From CBDCWO01 sp965223405 (GTDB lineage Bacteria; Bacteroidota; Bacteroidia; Chitinophagales; Saprospiraceae): a stretch of DNA of 64,000 bases. This document shows, one piece after another, positions 24,001 through 32,323 of this stretch. The position numbers and the translations under genes were made by a program. Position 1 is the first letter of the stretch. Every line of letters starts with the position of its first letter. The stretch covers positions 7,068,001 through 7,132,000 of the forward strand of contig CBDCWO010000006.1 in the NCBI GenBank assembly GCA_965223405.1, in the 5' to 3' direction. Under the pieces are notes generated by a model. That model was not told where the DNA came from and searched no databases. It was given only the letters and a program-made list of their open reading frames with translations.

Positions 24001-25602
24001 ATGGTAAAACAAATTTATTTCTATACGGAGGCAAGAGCCGCTTTAGAAAAAGGAGTGGATGCCTTAGCAAATGCTGTAAAGGTTACATTGGGCCCTCAGG
24101 GACTTAATGTAGTTTTGGACAGACACTGCTCCCCGTATATTACTAAAGATGGGGTGACGTTTGATAAAGAGATTGAACTTACTCATCCTGCTGAAAATAT
24201 GGGCGCTCAAATAATGAAAGAAGTAGCTTCTAAAACTGTGGAAGCAGCAGGTGATGGTACTACTACGACTCAGGTACCTGCACAAGCTATTATCCGACTC
24301 GGGCTAAAAAATGTAGCTGTCGGTGCAAACCCAATGGATTTGAAAAGGGAAATAGACAGAGCGGTAAAGAAAGTAGTCACTCGTTTGAGAAAACAATCCA
24401 AGGAGATTGGAGATGACATAAACTTAATCGAACAGGTGGCTACTATTTCTGCAAATGGCAATATCACTATCGGTAAACTGATAGCAGAAGCCATGCAAAA
24501 AGTTGGGAATGATGGTGTAATTACTGTGGAAGAAGCCAAAGCATCCGAAACTACTATGATATTAGTAGAGGGAATGCAAATAGACAAAGGGTATCTTTCT
24601 CCTTATTTTATTACTAATGGGGCAAAGATGGAGGTTGAATTAGAAACCCCATACTTGCTGTTTTATGATGGAAAAATATCTAAACTTAAAGACTTACTCC
24701 CGATCTTGGAAAAGGCAGCTCAATCTGGCAATACATTGTTGATCATTACTGAAGATGTAGATGAAGAAGTTTTGACGACATTGGTGATCAATAAAATCAG
24801 GGGCTCATTAAGCGTTACTGCTATAAAAGCCCCAGGGTTCGGAGATCGAAGAAAAGAAAGATTGGAAGACATGGCAGCCTTAACAGGAGGAACAGTAGCT
24901 TCTGAAGAAAAAGGATTCTCACTTGAGAGTATAATGATAACGGATCTGGGAAGGGCAAAAATAATAATAATCACTAAGGAGAATACTACTATTATAAATA
25001 GTCTAGGAGAAAAAAGGAATATTACGATACGAATCAACCAAATAAAAGCACAGATTAAGCATGCTACCTCAGATTATGATAAGGAAAAATTGCGAGAAAG
25101 GCTCACACAACTATCTGGAGGTGTAGCCATTCTATCGATAGGTGCTGCAATGGAGCTAGAGATGAAGGAAAAAAAAGATCGGGTTGATGATGCATTATGT
25201 GCTACGAAAGCTGCAGTTGAAGAAGGCATAGTTCCCGGAGGTGGTGTTGCTTTTATCCGAAGCATTTCAGTTATTAAAAATCTGACAGGTGCTCGCGATG
25301 ATCAGAATAGAGGCATTGCTATCATTAAGCGGACATTGCAGGAAGCCTTGAGACAAATTATTCAAAATGCAGGAAAGGAAGGCTCTGTTATTGCCGAAAA
25401 AGCAAAACAAGGTAAAGCAGATTATGGCTATAATACACAAAGTGAACATTTTGAAAAACTATACCAATCTGGTGTTATTGACCCTACAAAAGTAACGAGA
25501 ATTGCATTAGAAAACGCAGTGTCCATTGTAGGTTTTCTATTGACCACAGTATGTTTGGTTTTTGAAAAACCTCGGCATAAAAAAGTGTATGAACGATTAT
25601 GA
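24001..25602 (+). CDS. groEL: GroEL paralogue (Hsp60) without the GGM tail
   Basis: The 533-residue protein has all core GroEL segments: VKVTLGPQGLNVVLDR, ITKDGVTFDKEIEL, the ATPase loop AAGDGTTTTQV, apical residues DLLPILEKAAQ and VLTTLVINKIRG for substrate and GroES contact, VKAPGFGD-type KAPGFGDRRKERLEDMA, and VDDALCATKAAVEEG with the catalytic Asp. It differs from housekeeping GroEL in several places (VPAQ for VLAQ, TTVCLV for TTECMV) and lacks the flexible GGM-rich tail, ending EKPRHKKVYERL. No groES is nearby. It is probably a specialised or stress-induced copy; chaperone activity without its own GroES depends on the genome's housekeeping GroES. Its end overlaps the YitT gene by 14 bases. 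Confidence 0.9.
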   Translation: MVKQIYFYTEARAALEKGVDALANAVKVTLGPQGLNVVLDRHCSPYITKDGVTFDKEIELTHPAENMGAQIMKEVASKTVEAAGDGTTTTQVPAQAIIRLGLKNVAVGANPMDLKREIDRAVKKVVTRLRKQSKEIGDDINLIEQVATISANGNITIGKLIAEAMQKVGNDGVITVEEAKASETTMILVEGMQIDKGYLSPYFITNGAKMEVELETPYLLFYDGKISKLKDLLPILEKAAQSGNTLLIITEDVDEEVLTTLVINKIRGSLSVTAIKAPGFGDRRKERLEDMAALTGGTVASEEKGFSLESIMITDLGRAKIIIITKENTTIINSLGEKRNITIRINQIKAQIKHATSDYDKEKLRERLTQLSGGVAILSIGAAMELEMKEKKDRVDDALCATKAAVEEGIVPGGGVAFIRSISVIKNLTGARDDQNRGIAIIKRTLQEALRQIIQNAGKEGSVIAEKAKQGKADYGYNTQSEHFEKLYQSGVIDPTKVTRIALENAVSIVGFLLTTVCLVFEKPRHKKVYERL

Positions 25603-26485
25603 TCATAAGCCACTTTTGAATCCAAGATTTAAAGAATGGACATTACTTAAAGACATTATTTTTATCTTCCTTGGTATTCTTGCCGCAGGTTTCGGGTTAA
25701 AAGGGTTTTTATTACCTAATGGATTTATTGATGGTGGAGTGACTGGAATTTCGCTTTTACTCATGGAACTTACTGATTATTCTCTGTCCATATTGATCGT
25801 TGTAATCAATATACCATTCATTATTCTTGGGTATTATCAAATAGATAAATCATTCGTAGTTAAAAGTATTGTTGCCATTACCGGGCTAGCTATCGCTTTG
25901 GCGGTAATTGACTATCCTATCATCACTTCTGATAAGCTGTTGGTGGCTGTATTTGGAGGTTTCTTTCTGGGCACAGGAATTGGATTATCAGTACGAGGAG
26001 GTAGTGTATTAGATGGAACAGAAGTTTTGGCGATTTTCTTTAGCAGAAGAACAGGCCTAAGTATAGGTGACTTCGTCCTTATTTTCAACATCCTTATTTT
26101 TTTAGCTGCGGCTATTCTCCTTTCTCTTGAAGCTGCTTTGTATTCTATCCTCACCTACCTCTCGGCATCAAAAACAATGGATTTCATTATTGAAGGGGTA
26201 GAAGAATATATCGGGGTAACGATCATATCCCCTCATCATGAAAAGATTCGAGTGATGATCACCGAACAACTAGGAAAAGGAATAACCATTTATCAGGGAA
26301 AAAGAGGTTTTGGAAAAAGTGGAGAAAATCCAGACACTAAGAGTATTCTCTATTGTGTGATTACCCGATTAGAGCTCAGCAAATTTCAAAATGAGATTAT
26401 AAAAATAGATCCCGTTGCGTTTATCGTCATGAATAGCGTAAGAGATCTGAAAGGAGGAATGATAAAAAAGAAGACAATTCAATAA
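25589..26485 (+). CDS. YitT-family membrane protein (DUF161-DUF2179)
   Basis: From ATG 25589 (MNDYDHKPLLNPRFKEWTLL) the protein has six likely membrane segments. The motif GFLLPNGFIDGGVTGISLLL is typical of YitT_membrane (DUF161), and GIGLSVRGGSVLDGTEVLAI is the second half. The C-terminal DUF2179 domain contains KGITIYQGKRGFGKSGENPD and ILYCVITRLELSKFQNEII. The role of the family is unsettled (a transporter-like membrane protein). The start inside the GroEL gene's end suggests co-translation with it. Confidence 0.9.
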   Translation: MNDYDHKPLLNPRFKEWTLLKDIIFIFLGILAAGFGLKGFLLPNGFIDGGVTGISLLLMELTDYSLSILIVVINIPFIILGYYQIDKSFVVKSIVAITGLAIALAVIDYPIITSDKLLVAVFGGFFLGTGIGLSVRGGSVLDGTEVLAIFFSRRTGLSIGDFVLIFNILIFLAAAILLSLEAALYSILTYLSASKTMDFIIEGVEEYIGVTIISPHHEKIRVMITEQLGKGITIYQGKRGFGKSGENPDTKSILYCVITRLELSKFQNEIIKIDPVAFIVMNSVRDLKGGMIKKKTIQ

Positions 26486-26503
26486 TTAGTGAAAAAATAT
26501 CTC

Positions 26504-26955
26504 ATGAAAAAAAATGCAATAGTTTATTGTGAAAATGAAATTGGGAAAATTGACGGAAAAGTTGCGAATGGTTTAGTCAGGCATTCTTTAAAATATAATA
26601 TCAGAGAAATAATTGATAGTTCTAAGTTAGGACTTGAAACAGATGAATATTCAGATGGAGTTAAAAACGGTATCCCTATATTTAGTGCAGTTGGCATAGC
26701 AAGTGATTATTTAGATCTACTCTTGAGTGTTCTATTTATGGTATGGTGTCTCTGGAATCATTTCTTGACCAGTAACAAAAGGAAATATTTTTTACTGCAA
26801 TGAATCGAGGGTTGGATATAATTAATGGTATGGCAGAATATTTTACGAATGATCTGAAATTTATTCAAGAGGCTTAAGAATCCAATTTAAAAATTATTGA
26901 TATCAGAAAGATACGCCCATGAAAGGAGCTGCCTCATGGAGTTAGCTCGTTCCCT
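26504..26955 (+). pseudogene. DUF1611-family protein, frameshifted and truncated
   Basis: The first frame reads KKNAIVYCENEIGKIDGKVA and NGLVRHSLKYNIREIIDSSK, the DUF1611 N-terminal Rossmann part. It breaks near 26785; the next frame continues MNRGLDIINGMAEYFTNDLK, and after a TAA and TGA reaches LKIIDIRKIRP and KELPHGVSSFPSN. All pieces are in the correct order for the family, so this is one gene with a frameshift and two stops. The rest of the gene (P-loop half) is missing because an IS end replaces it at 27019. Confidence 0.7.
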
Positions 26956-27018
26956 TCCAATTAAATTAAGCACAGGTCTTTCATCGAATTACAACATGCT
27001 CCGTCTATTTCAATTAAT

Positions 27019-27372
27019 CATTTAATGAATTACTGGAAGAATTGATAAAAACTGGTCAAAAAATAGAAAAATGTTTACATCATATGTGGTGGGGTATGAT
27101 AGCAGGTATACCCATATTCAATGAAGTCATTTAAAAACTATGTTGAATTTTAAAAATAACTGCTTGAAAGTCAGATCGAAGGGATTTTTTATTTTCATAG
27201 ACATAGCTATGGGAATCAAAAATCGTGATGATATGGCTTTCAATGAGTTGTTTTTAGTTTTAAGATATGTTTTTAAATGACTTCAATACAATAGAAAATC
27301 GACATAACAAAACCGCCAAGTTTAGACACATTTGTCTAAATTTAAAAGAGTGTTTTAGACAGACTGCCGTTA
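27019..27372 (+). repeat. IS 3' end, direct repeat copy 2
   Basis: Same orientation as 18207-18560, with about 94% identity by eye. It includes the last transposase codons (ELIKTGQKIEKCLHHMWWG) and the non-coding IS end. It truncates the DUF1611 pseudogene. The two copies bracket the stress island. Confidence 0.75.
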
Positions 27373-27399
27373 CAGCACATTTGAAAAATTATATTATAG

Positions 27400-28545
27400 A
27401 TGAAACGAATAACAATTTTTACTCTGGGTTTGACTCTTTTGTTTTCTTGTAATAATTCTAAAACAAGTTATAACTCTTTCAATCCAGGACAAGAATGGAA
27501 AGACAATAATGATGTTCATATTAATGCTCATGGAGGAGGCATCATGTTTTTTAATCAAACGTACTATTGGTATGGGGAACATAAAGTTGAAGGAAAAATA
27601 GGAAATACGGCACAAGTAGGAGTTCATGTCTATTCATCTAAAGATTTATATAACTGGAAGGATGAAGGAATCGCTTTGCCAGTAGATAGTATGGATTCCA
27701 ACTCTGATATTTCAAAGGGATGCATTCTCGAAAGGCCTAAGGTGATTTATAATAAAAAAACAAAAAAGTTCGTCATGTGGTTTCACTTGGAACTAAAGTT
27801 ACAGGGATATGATGCCGCAAGATCTGGTGTGGCAGTGGCTGATAACCCAACAGGACCATTTATTTTCATTGAGTCAGTAAGACCCAACAAGGGTACTTGG
27901 CCTGTTAATGTTCAGGAATTTCATAAACTTCCCGTATCAAATACTATTAAAAGCAAATATTGTGGAGGGAAAGGTTGTCTTCCTGCTCACGTAGATTCAT
28001 TAAATATTTTGGGACGAGATTATAAGAATGGTCAAATGGCGCGAGATATGAATTTATTCGTAGATGATGATGGAAAAGCATACCACCTATATTCTTCTGA
28101 AGAGAACAGTACTTTACATATAGCCGAACTAAGTGATGACTACCTTTCTCATTCTGGCAGATATACCAGGTTTTTTAGCAATAGATATATGGAAGCACCA
28201 ACTATTCTAAAGACCAGTAAAGGGAAATATTATTTCATTGCTTCTGACTGTACTGGGTGGTCTCCAAATGCTGCCAGATCAGCCAGTGCTGATGATATAT
28301 TTGGTCCCTGGACAGAAATTGGAAATCCATGTATAGGTTCAGATTCTTCAACTACCTTTAATTCGCAAAGCACCTATATTCTTCCTTTCCAAGGGAAAAA
28401 GGATGCGTTCATATTCATGGCCGACCGATGGATTCCTGAAAATCCTATAGACGGTAAGTATATTTGGTTACCTATCCACTTAGTAAATGACAAGATTGAA
28501 TTGAAATGGACGGACAAATGGGATTTAAGCATTTTTAAAGAATAA
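27400..28545 (+). CDS. GH43-like glycosidase, lipoprotein
   Basis: The 381-residue protein has a lipoprotein signal (LLFSC, Cys17). NDVHINAHGGGIMFFNQTYY and WYGEHKVEGKIGNTAQVGVH are typical of the five-bladed propeller enzymes of the GH43 subfamilies 24 and 34, known to act on galactose-containing chains. MARDMNLFVDDDGKAYHLYS and YMEAPTILKTSKGKYYFIAS give the propeller repeats with the probable acid Glu in EAP. The subfamily assignment is from pattern memory. It lies directly after the IS end, away from the main carbohydrate locus, and is followed by repeat R2. Confidence 0.75.
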   Translation: MKRITIFTLGLTLLFSCNNSKTSYNSFNPGQEWKDNNDVHINAHGGGIMFFNQTYYWYGEHKVEGKIGNTAQVGVHVYSSKDLYNWKDEGIALPVDSMDSNSDISKGCILERPKVIYNKKTKKFVMWFHLELKLQGYDAARSGVAVADNPTGPFIFIESVRPNKGTWPVNVQEFHKLPVSNTIKSKYCGGKGCLPAHVDSLNILGRDYKNGQMARDMNLFVDDDGKAYHLYSSEENSTLHIAELSDDYLSHSGRYTRFFSNRYMEAPTILKTSKGKYYFIASDCTGWSPNAARSASADDIFGPWTEIGNPCIGSDSSTTFNSQSTYILPFQGKKDAFIFMADRWIPENPIDGKYIWLPIHLVNDKIELKWTDKWDLSIFKE

Positions 28546-28553
28546 AACGTGTT

Positions 28554-28620
28554 GTAATAAATTAGGCTTCAATCGGCCCAACGGGCCAAGGCCCGCCTGC
28601 TTGCGGGCAGGTTGAAGCCC
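28554..28620. repeat. GC-rich cruciform-like repeat R2
   Basis: GGCTTCAA (28565-28572) pairs with TTGAAGCC (28612-28619). Inside lie CGGCCC-AAC-GGGCC and GCCCGC-CTGCTT-GCGGGC. Same plan as R1 and R3 with changed stems. It directly follows the GH43-like gene. Confidence 0.55.
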
Positions 28621-29292
28621 CTGCCTGGCCACCGTACAAGACTTTGGCAGGCGGGATGGGCGGAGTCGACTCACCCACTAGGGAAAAGCAAAAATAGAGA
28701 GGTCATTATTGGATGGAAATGGAAGGGTTTAATTTATACCAAAATGTTGGACTTAGATATTTGACGAAGTGGAATAAGCAATGGTGACACTTGAAAATGA
28801 GATATATCAAGGAGAAAATGTCGCAGTTGATGTAAATATTTAAGTATAAGCAAAGCTTTGCCATTCTTGTTGGTAACAAGTTATAAATCATGGTGAGTAG
28901 TTTTTGGAAAAGAGAATATAGGAGAACCTCGTAGTGGTTCAAGTTTACCAAACATGAGGATTTTACCACTTTTGAAGAGTAATTTACATTCTTGATGACT
29001 AAGTACAACTTAATATTCTTACAGAAGCGTGCCCTAAGGAAAAAGCTGGAGAAAGATTGATATCCTCTCATTATGAGACGATCCTCAGTTTCAGAGATGC
29101 ACATGATTGGATCGCATAAGCCCACCCAAAAGGTTTGCTTCCGGATCCTCCCTTATTTGATTCCATCAAAATTCCTCCGGATCGGTCGGTCATCGCTGGA
29201 ATCCCGAAATGCTAAGACTTTCACCGAACCAGTATTATTTATTCTATGTACTTTTACTAAAATGAATTAGTAGCCTTTCAAGGTACACACCA
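28621..29292. other. Decayed intergenic region before palindrome P4
   Basis: No credible gene. Bases 29119-29140 and 29235-29291 match 16066-16145 (a shared element end), with extra sequence between the two halves that includes the hairpin CTCCGGATCGG-type arms near 29175. The rest looks like decayed mobile-element sequence. Confidence 0.35.
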
Positions 29293-29353
29293 GATAGAAC
29301 GATATCATATCCTTCCAAGATCGTACATGACATCGGCTATCCTAAACGTTGGC
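29293..29353. repeat. Imperfect palindrome P4 before LytTR gene
   Basis: GATAG (29293-29297) pairs with CTATC (29337-29341); inner ACGAT (29299-29303) with ATCGT (29320-29324); CGTTGGC follows at 29347-29353. Same layout as P1 to P3. Confidence 0.5.
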
Positions 29354-29441
29354 GAACATTAAAAAAAGAGATTTGGTTTCTTAGATTGTTTGGATAAATG
29401 AATAAAAGACATTGAAGTGATTTACGGAATATGAACTAAAT

Positions 29442-30308
29442 ATGGTGATACTGAACCGCCTATTAAAAAATACCACTCAACTTGAATTTACTGAAAGTCG
29501 TAAATTCAAATTAAGTTTAGCATTATCTACAAGTCTTTTTGCAGTTCTAGTTTTAATAGTTTTTCAACCCTTTGGAATTAATAATTACAACCATGAATTA
29601 AAGATTACTCTTCAATGGCTATTTTATATTTTCTCCATAGGCGTTGTTTCTTTTTTGGCCTTTATAATCAATGAGTTTTTTATCAGACCTTTGGTGATGA
29701 AGAAACATACTTATTTGCATCTGATTGTTTGGTTCTCTTGGGAATTTATATTTGTGGGCAGCACAGTATTCTTATACTACAATTTTTTAGGCAGATTTCA
29801 TGATTTCACAATCAGTGGTTGGACACTGTTTGTTCTTAACACCATTTTCTTATTAATCATACCTTTTCTGGGAACAATTTTCTTTTTCAACTACCGAATG
29901 CTTAAAAAAGAGTATTCGGAAGTCCTTATTCTTTCCAAAGAAAGAACAAAGCTTAACGACCTAATGCTAATTTCGGGCGATTATAAAAAAGATAAAATTG
30001 CTCTAGCACCCGATAATATTGTTTACATAAACTCTCAAGACAATTATGCGGCACTATTCTATCTAGAAGATAATGAACTCAAGAGCCATCTCATCCGTAC
30101 AAGCCTGAGTCGCATGGAGAAAGTTTTGGAGTATCCTTTTATCCTATGATGCAACCGATCAATCATTGCTAATCTTCAGAAGATAGAATCCGTAAAAGAC
30201 CGCGGAAATAAGCTAATACTCAAATTGCATCACTACCCAGATTCGGTTTACGTAACTAATAAGTACTTGCCTAAAGTGAATAAATTTTTAAAGAATAATT
30301 TCAAATAA
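29442..30308 (+). pseudogene. Membrane LytTR-type regulator with in-frame TGA
   Basis: The frame has four hydrophobic segments (about residues 26-44, 57-80, 93-115 and 128-148) and then a LytTR DNA-binding domain: LAPDNIVYINSQDNYAALFY, LIRTSLSRMEKVLEYPFIL. At 30147-30149 a TGA interrupts; the same frame continues CNRSIIANLQKIESVKDRGN and YVTNKYLPKVNKFLKNNFK, the normal end of a LytTR domain. The stop falls at the FxRxHRS position. The protein would be a membrane-anchored transcription factor; as read it lacks the last third of the DNA-binding domain. No frameshift is seen. Confidence 0.7.
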
Positions 30309-30428
30309 ATTAAATTTTTTTATCCCTAAACCGGGATATTAAATCCCCACAAAAAGAATCATTTCCCTAAAACTTTTGTCAAAATCCCTATTCTCAAAAT
30401 AGTTGATTCAGTTTGGATTTTTCATTTT

Positions 30429-31721
30429 ATGTTTGCTCAAGAAGTCATATACTCAAACATACAAAACATGAAAATGACTAATAATAACTCTATCAATTCC
30501 GTAGCTAAAACTGGTGCAATAGCCGGAATACTTTCAATTATTTTCTATATTAGTGCAGCAGCGTTTTCATTCCTGCCGGATTCAATTAGCAGATTATTTG
30601 GATTCTCATTCCCATAGCTATGGATTATTTCTTTTATAGGACTTTACAGTTTTTTAAGAACTGAATCCAATACGACATCACTTGAAATAGCTTATATATT
30701 CGGAATAATTGGAGGTGCTCTTGCCTGTTCATTAATAGTAATCTAACAAGCTAATTTTATGTGGCACCATGAAGCAATGGCATCTGCAAATACGGAAGAA
30801 ACCAAAGCCTTAATAAGGGCAACATTTAGAGGAGCGAACAGGGTACAAGCAGGTTTAGATGTCGCATTTGACATATTTATTACTATCTCTTGGATTCTAT
30901 TCGGCTTAAACATTGCCAAAAGTCAAAATTTTAACAAGTTTATAGGCTGGTCTGGTAGCCTTATAGCTCTTTCTTTATTAGTCCTAAACTTATACACATT
31001 TCCAAATGGACCGGCTGAATCAGGTCTTTTTGATTTAGGACCATTATTAGGCTTATGGGCATTGATATTTTACATTTGGATGACAGCGATTCTCCTGGCT
31101 ATAATAATAGTAGTATCATTATCATTTTTAGACAAGATTATTCCTCCTGCAGGTATTCCAATTGCAGTAATTGCTATTTTTATTTTGTTTAAATGGAAGA
31201 AAGTATCTATAAAACATCTTGGTCTATTTAATCCCAAACATTGGGGGAAAACAATTCTTATTGGTTTAATAATAGGAATCTTTATTCAAGCCTTTGGAAT
31301 TTATGTATTATCACAGGTTAAAGAATGGATAGGAATTGTACAAGAAGTCCCAACCGCTTATTCAGCAATAGAAGGAAACAACACAAAGCTTATAATATAT
31401 TTAGTTGTAGCTTGGACAACAGCAGGTTTTGGGGAAGAACTTATTTACAGATCTTTCTTTTTGGGACAATTCGTATCAGTTTTTAATAACGTAAAAAGTA
31501 AATGGATACTAAGTTTGATTATTTCCAGCATTATATTTGGTTTTTTACATTTCAACAATGGTATTGATGCAATTATTGGAACAACTATAAACGGATTTAT
31601 AATTGGCTTGGTGTATTTAAAAACCGGTAGAAATATTTGAGCTGCTTATGTGACTCACGCAGTTGCCAATACTGTTGGTTTTTTAATTATTTATTTAGGA
31701 CTTTATAAAGATTTATTATAG
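30429..31721 (+). pseudogene. DUF4386-like/CPBP protease fusion with three in-frame stops
   Basis: One continuous frame runs from 30429 to TAG at 31719-31721, interrupted by TAG (30615), TAA (30744) and TGA (31638). The first 200 residues are membrane helices of DUF4386 type (KTGAIAGILSIIFYISAAAF, YTFPNGPAESGLFDLGPLLG). The second part is a CPBP (Abi) intramembrane protease with WTTAGFGEELIYRSFFLGQF (EExxxR), GFLHFNNGIDAI and, after the last stop, YVTHAVANTVGF. All three CPBP motifs are present. A fusion of these two domains is unusual. It lies behind the broken LytTR gene. Confidence 0.65.
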
Positions 31722-31739
31722 AAGGGTATGAAAACAATT

Positions 31740-31805
31740 GCCAACAAATAAGGCTTTAATCGGTCCAACCGGCCCAGGCCCATCTGTGGAGCCTACAGAT
31801 GTAGG
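31740..31805. repeat. GC-rich cruciform-like repeat R3
   Basis: AGGCT (31751-31755) pairs with AGCCT (31790-31794). Inner CGGTCC-AAC-CGGCCC; beside it CATCTGT pairs with ACAGATG (31781-31801). It follows the CPBP gene by about 30 bases. Related to R1 and R2. Confidence 0.5.
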
Positions 31806-32323
31806 TATTTACAAAATAGCCGTAGCTCATGATCGGATTACAAGCTATCGTTCAAACACTCAATTCCAAGGCGAAATCAGGGTGTCAGACTGTCCCGGTA
31901 GGATACCGCTCGAAATTTACTCCGAAGTAAAAATTTATTATATCAAGTTTTCTATCGATTAAATCCGCTTATATCAATAAATACACCTCCAATGATACAA
32001 CTTCGTTTAACTTCTGGTTTTTAGATGTCACGATCAAAAATATCTGGATGCTATTATTGCAGCTGTTAATATTTCAGCATCACCTGATTTTTAAATAATT
32101 CATTTCTATATTTCTTGAAATCTCGGTAAAATCATCAGTAAAGCCGTAAATTGAAACACAAAATGTTTTCCATGACATTCATTTAATAACATATCTAACA
32201 TATCTTAAAACTAAAAACAACATAGTTTTTAAATGACTATATTTTTTATCAATTTGTATTATCATATTTTATAATGCGTTGCAAATTAGGTTAAGCAACT
32301 AAATCCTCTTAAGTTAACATAAA
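31806..32323. promoter_or_regulatory. Intergenic region upstream of the carbohydrate locus
   Basis: No gene seen. AT-rich, with no TonB or SusC remnant. The last 150 bases (32170-32323) probably hold the promoter of the FAD oxidoreductase gene; TTTATAATG at 32270-32278 is a possible -10-like element but not a clear TAnnTTTG box. Confidence 0.3.

Noticed and set aside
4031..29353. Classic integron attC sites
   Set aside because: The palindromes lack the RYYYAAC/GTTRRRY pair and no integrase is in the window; only a structural analogy is claimed.
31738..31962. 74-codon plus-strand frame after the CPBP gene
   Set aside because: Lies over repeat R3 and has no protein-like pattern.
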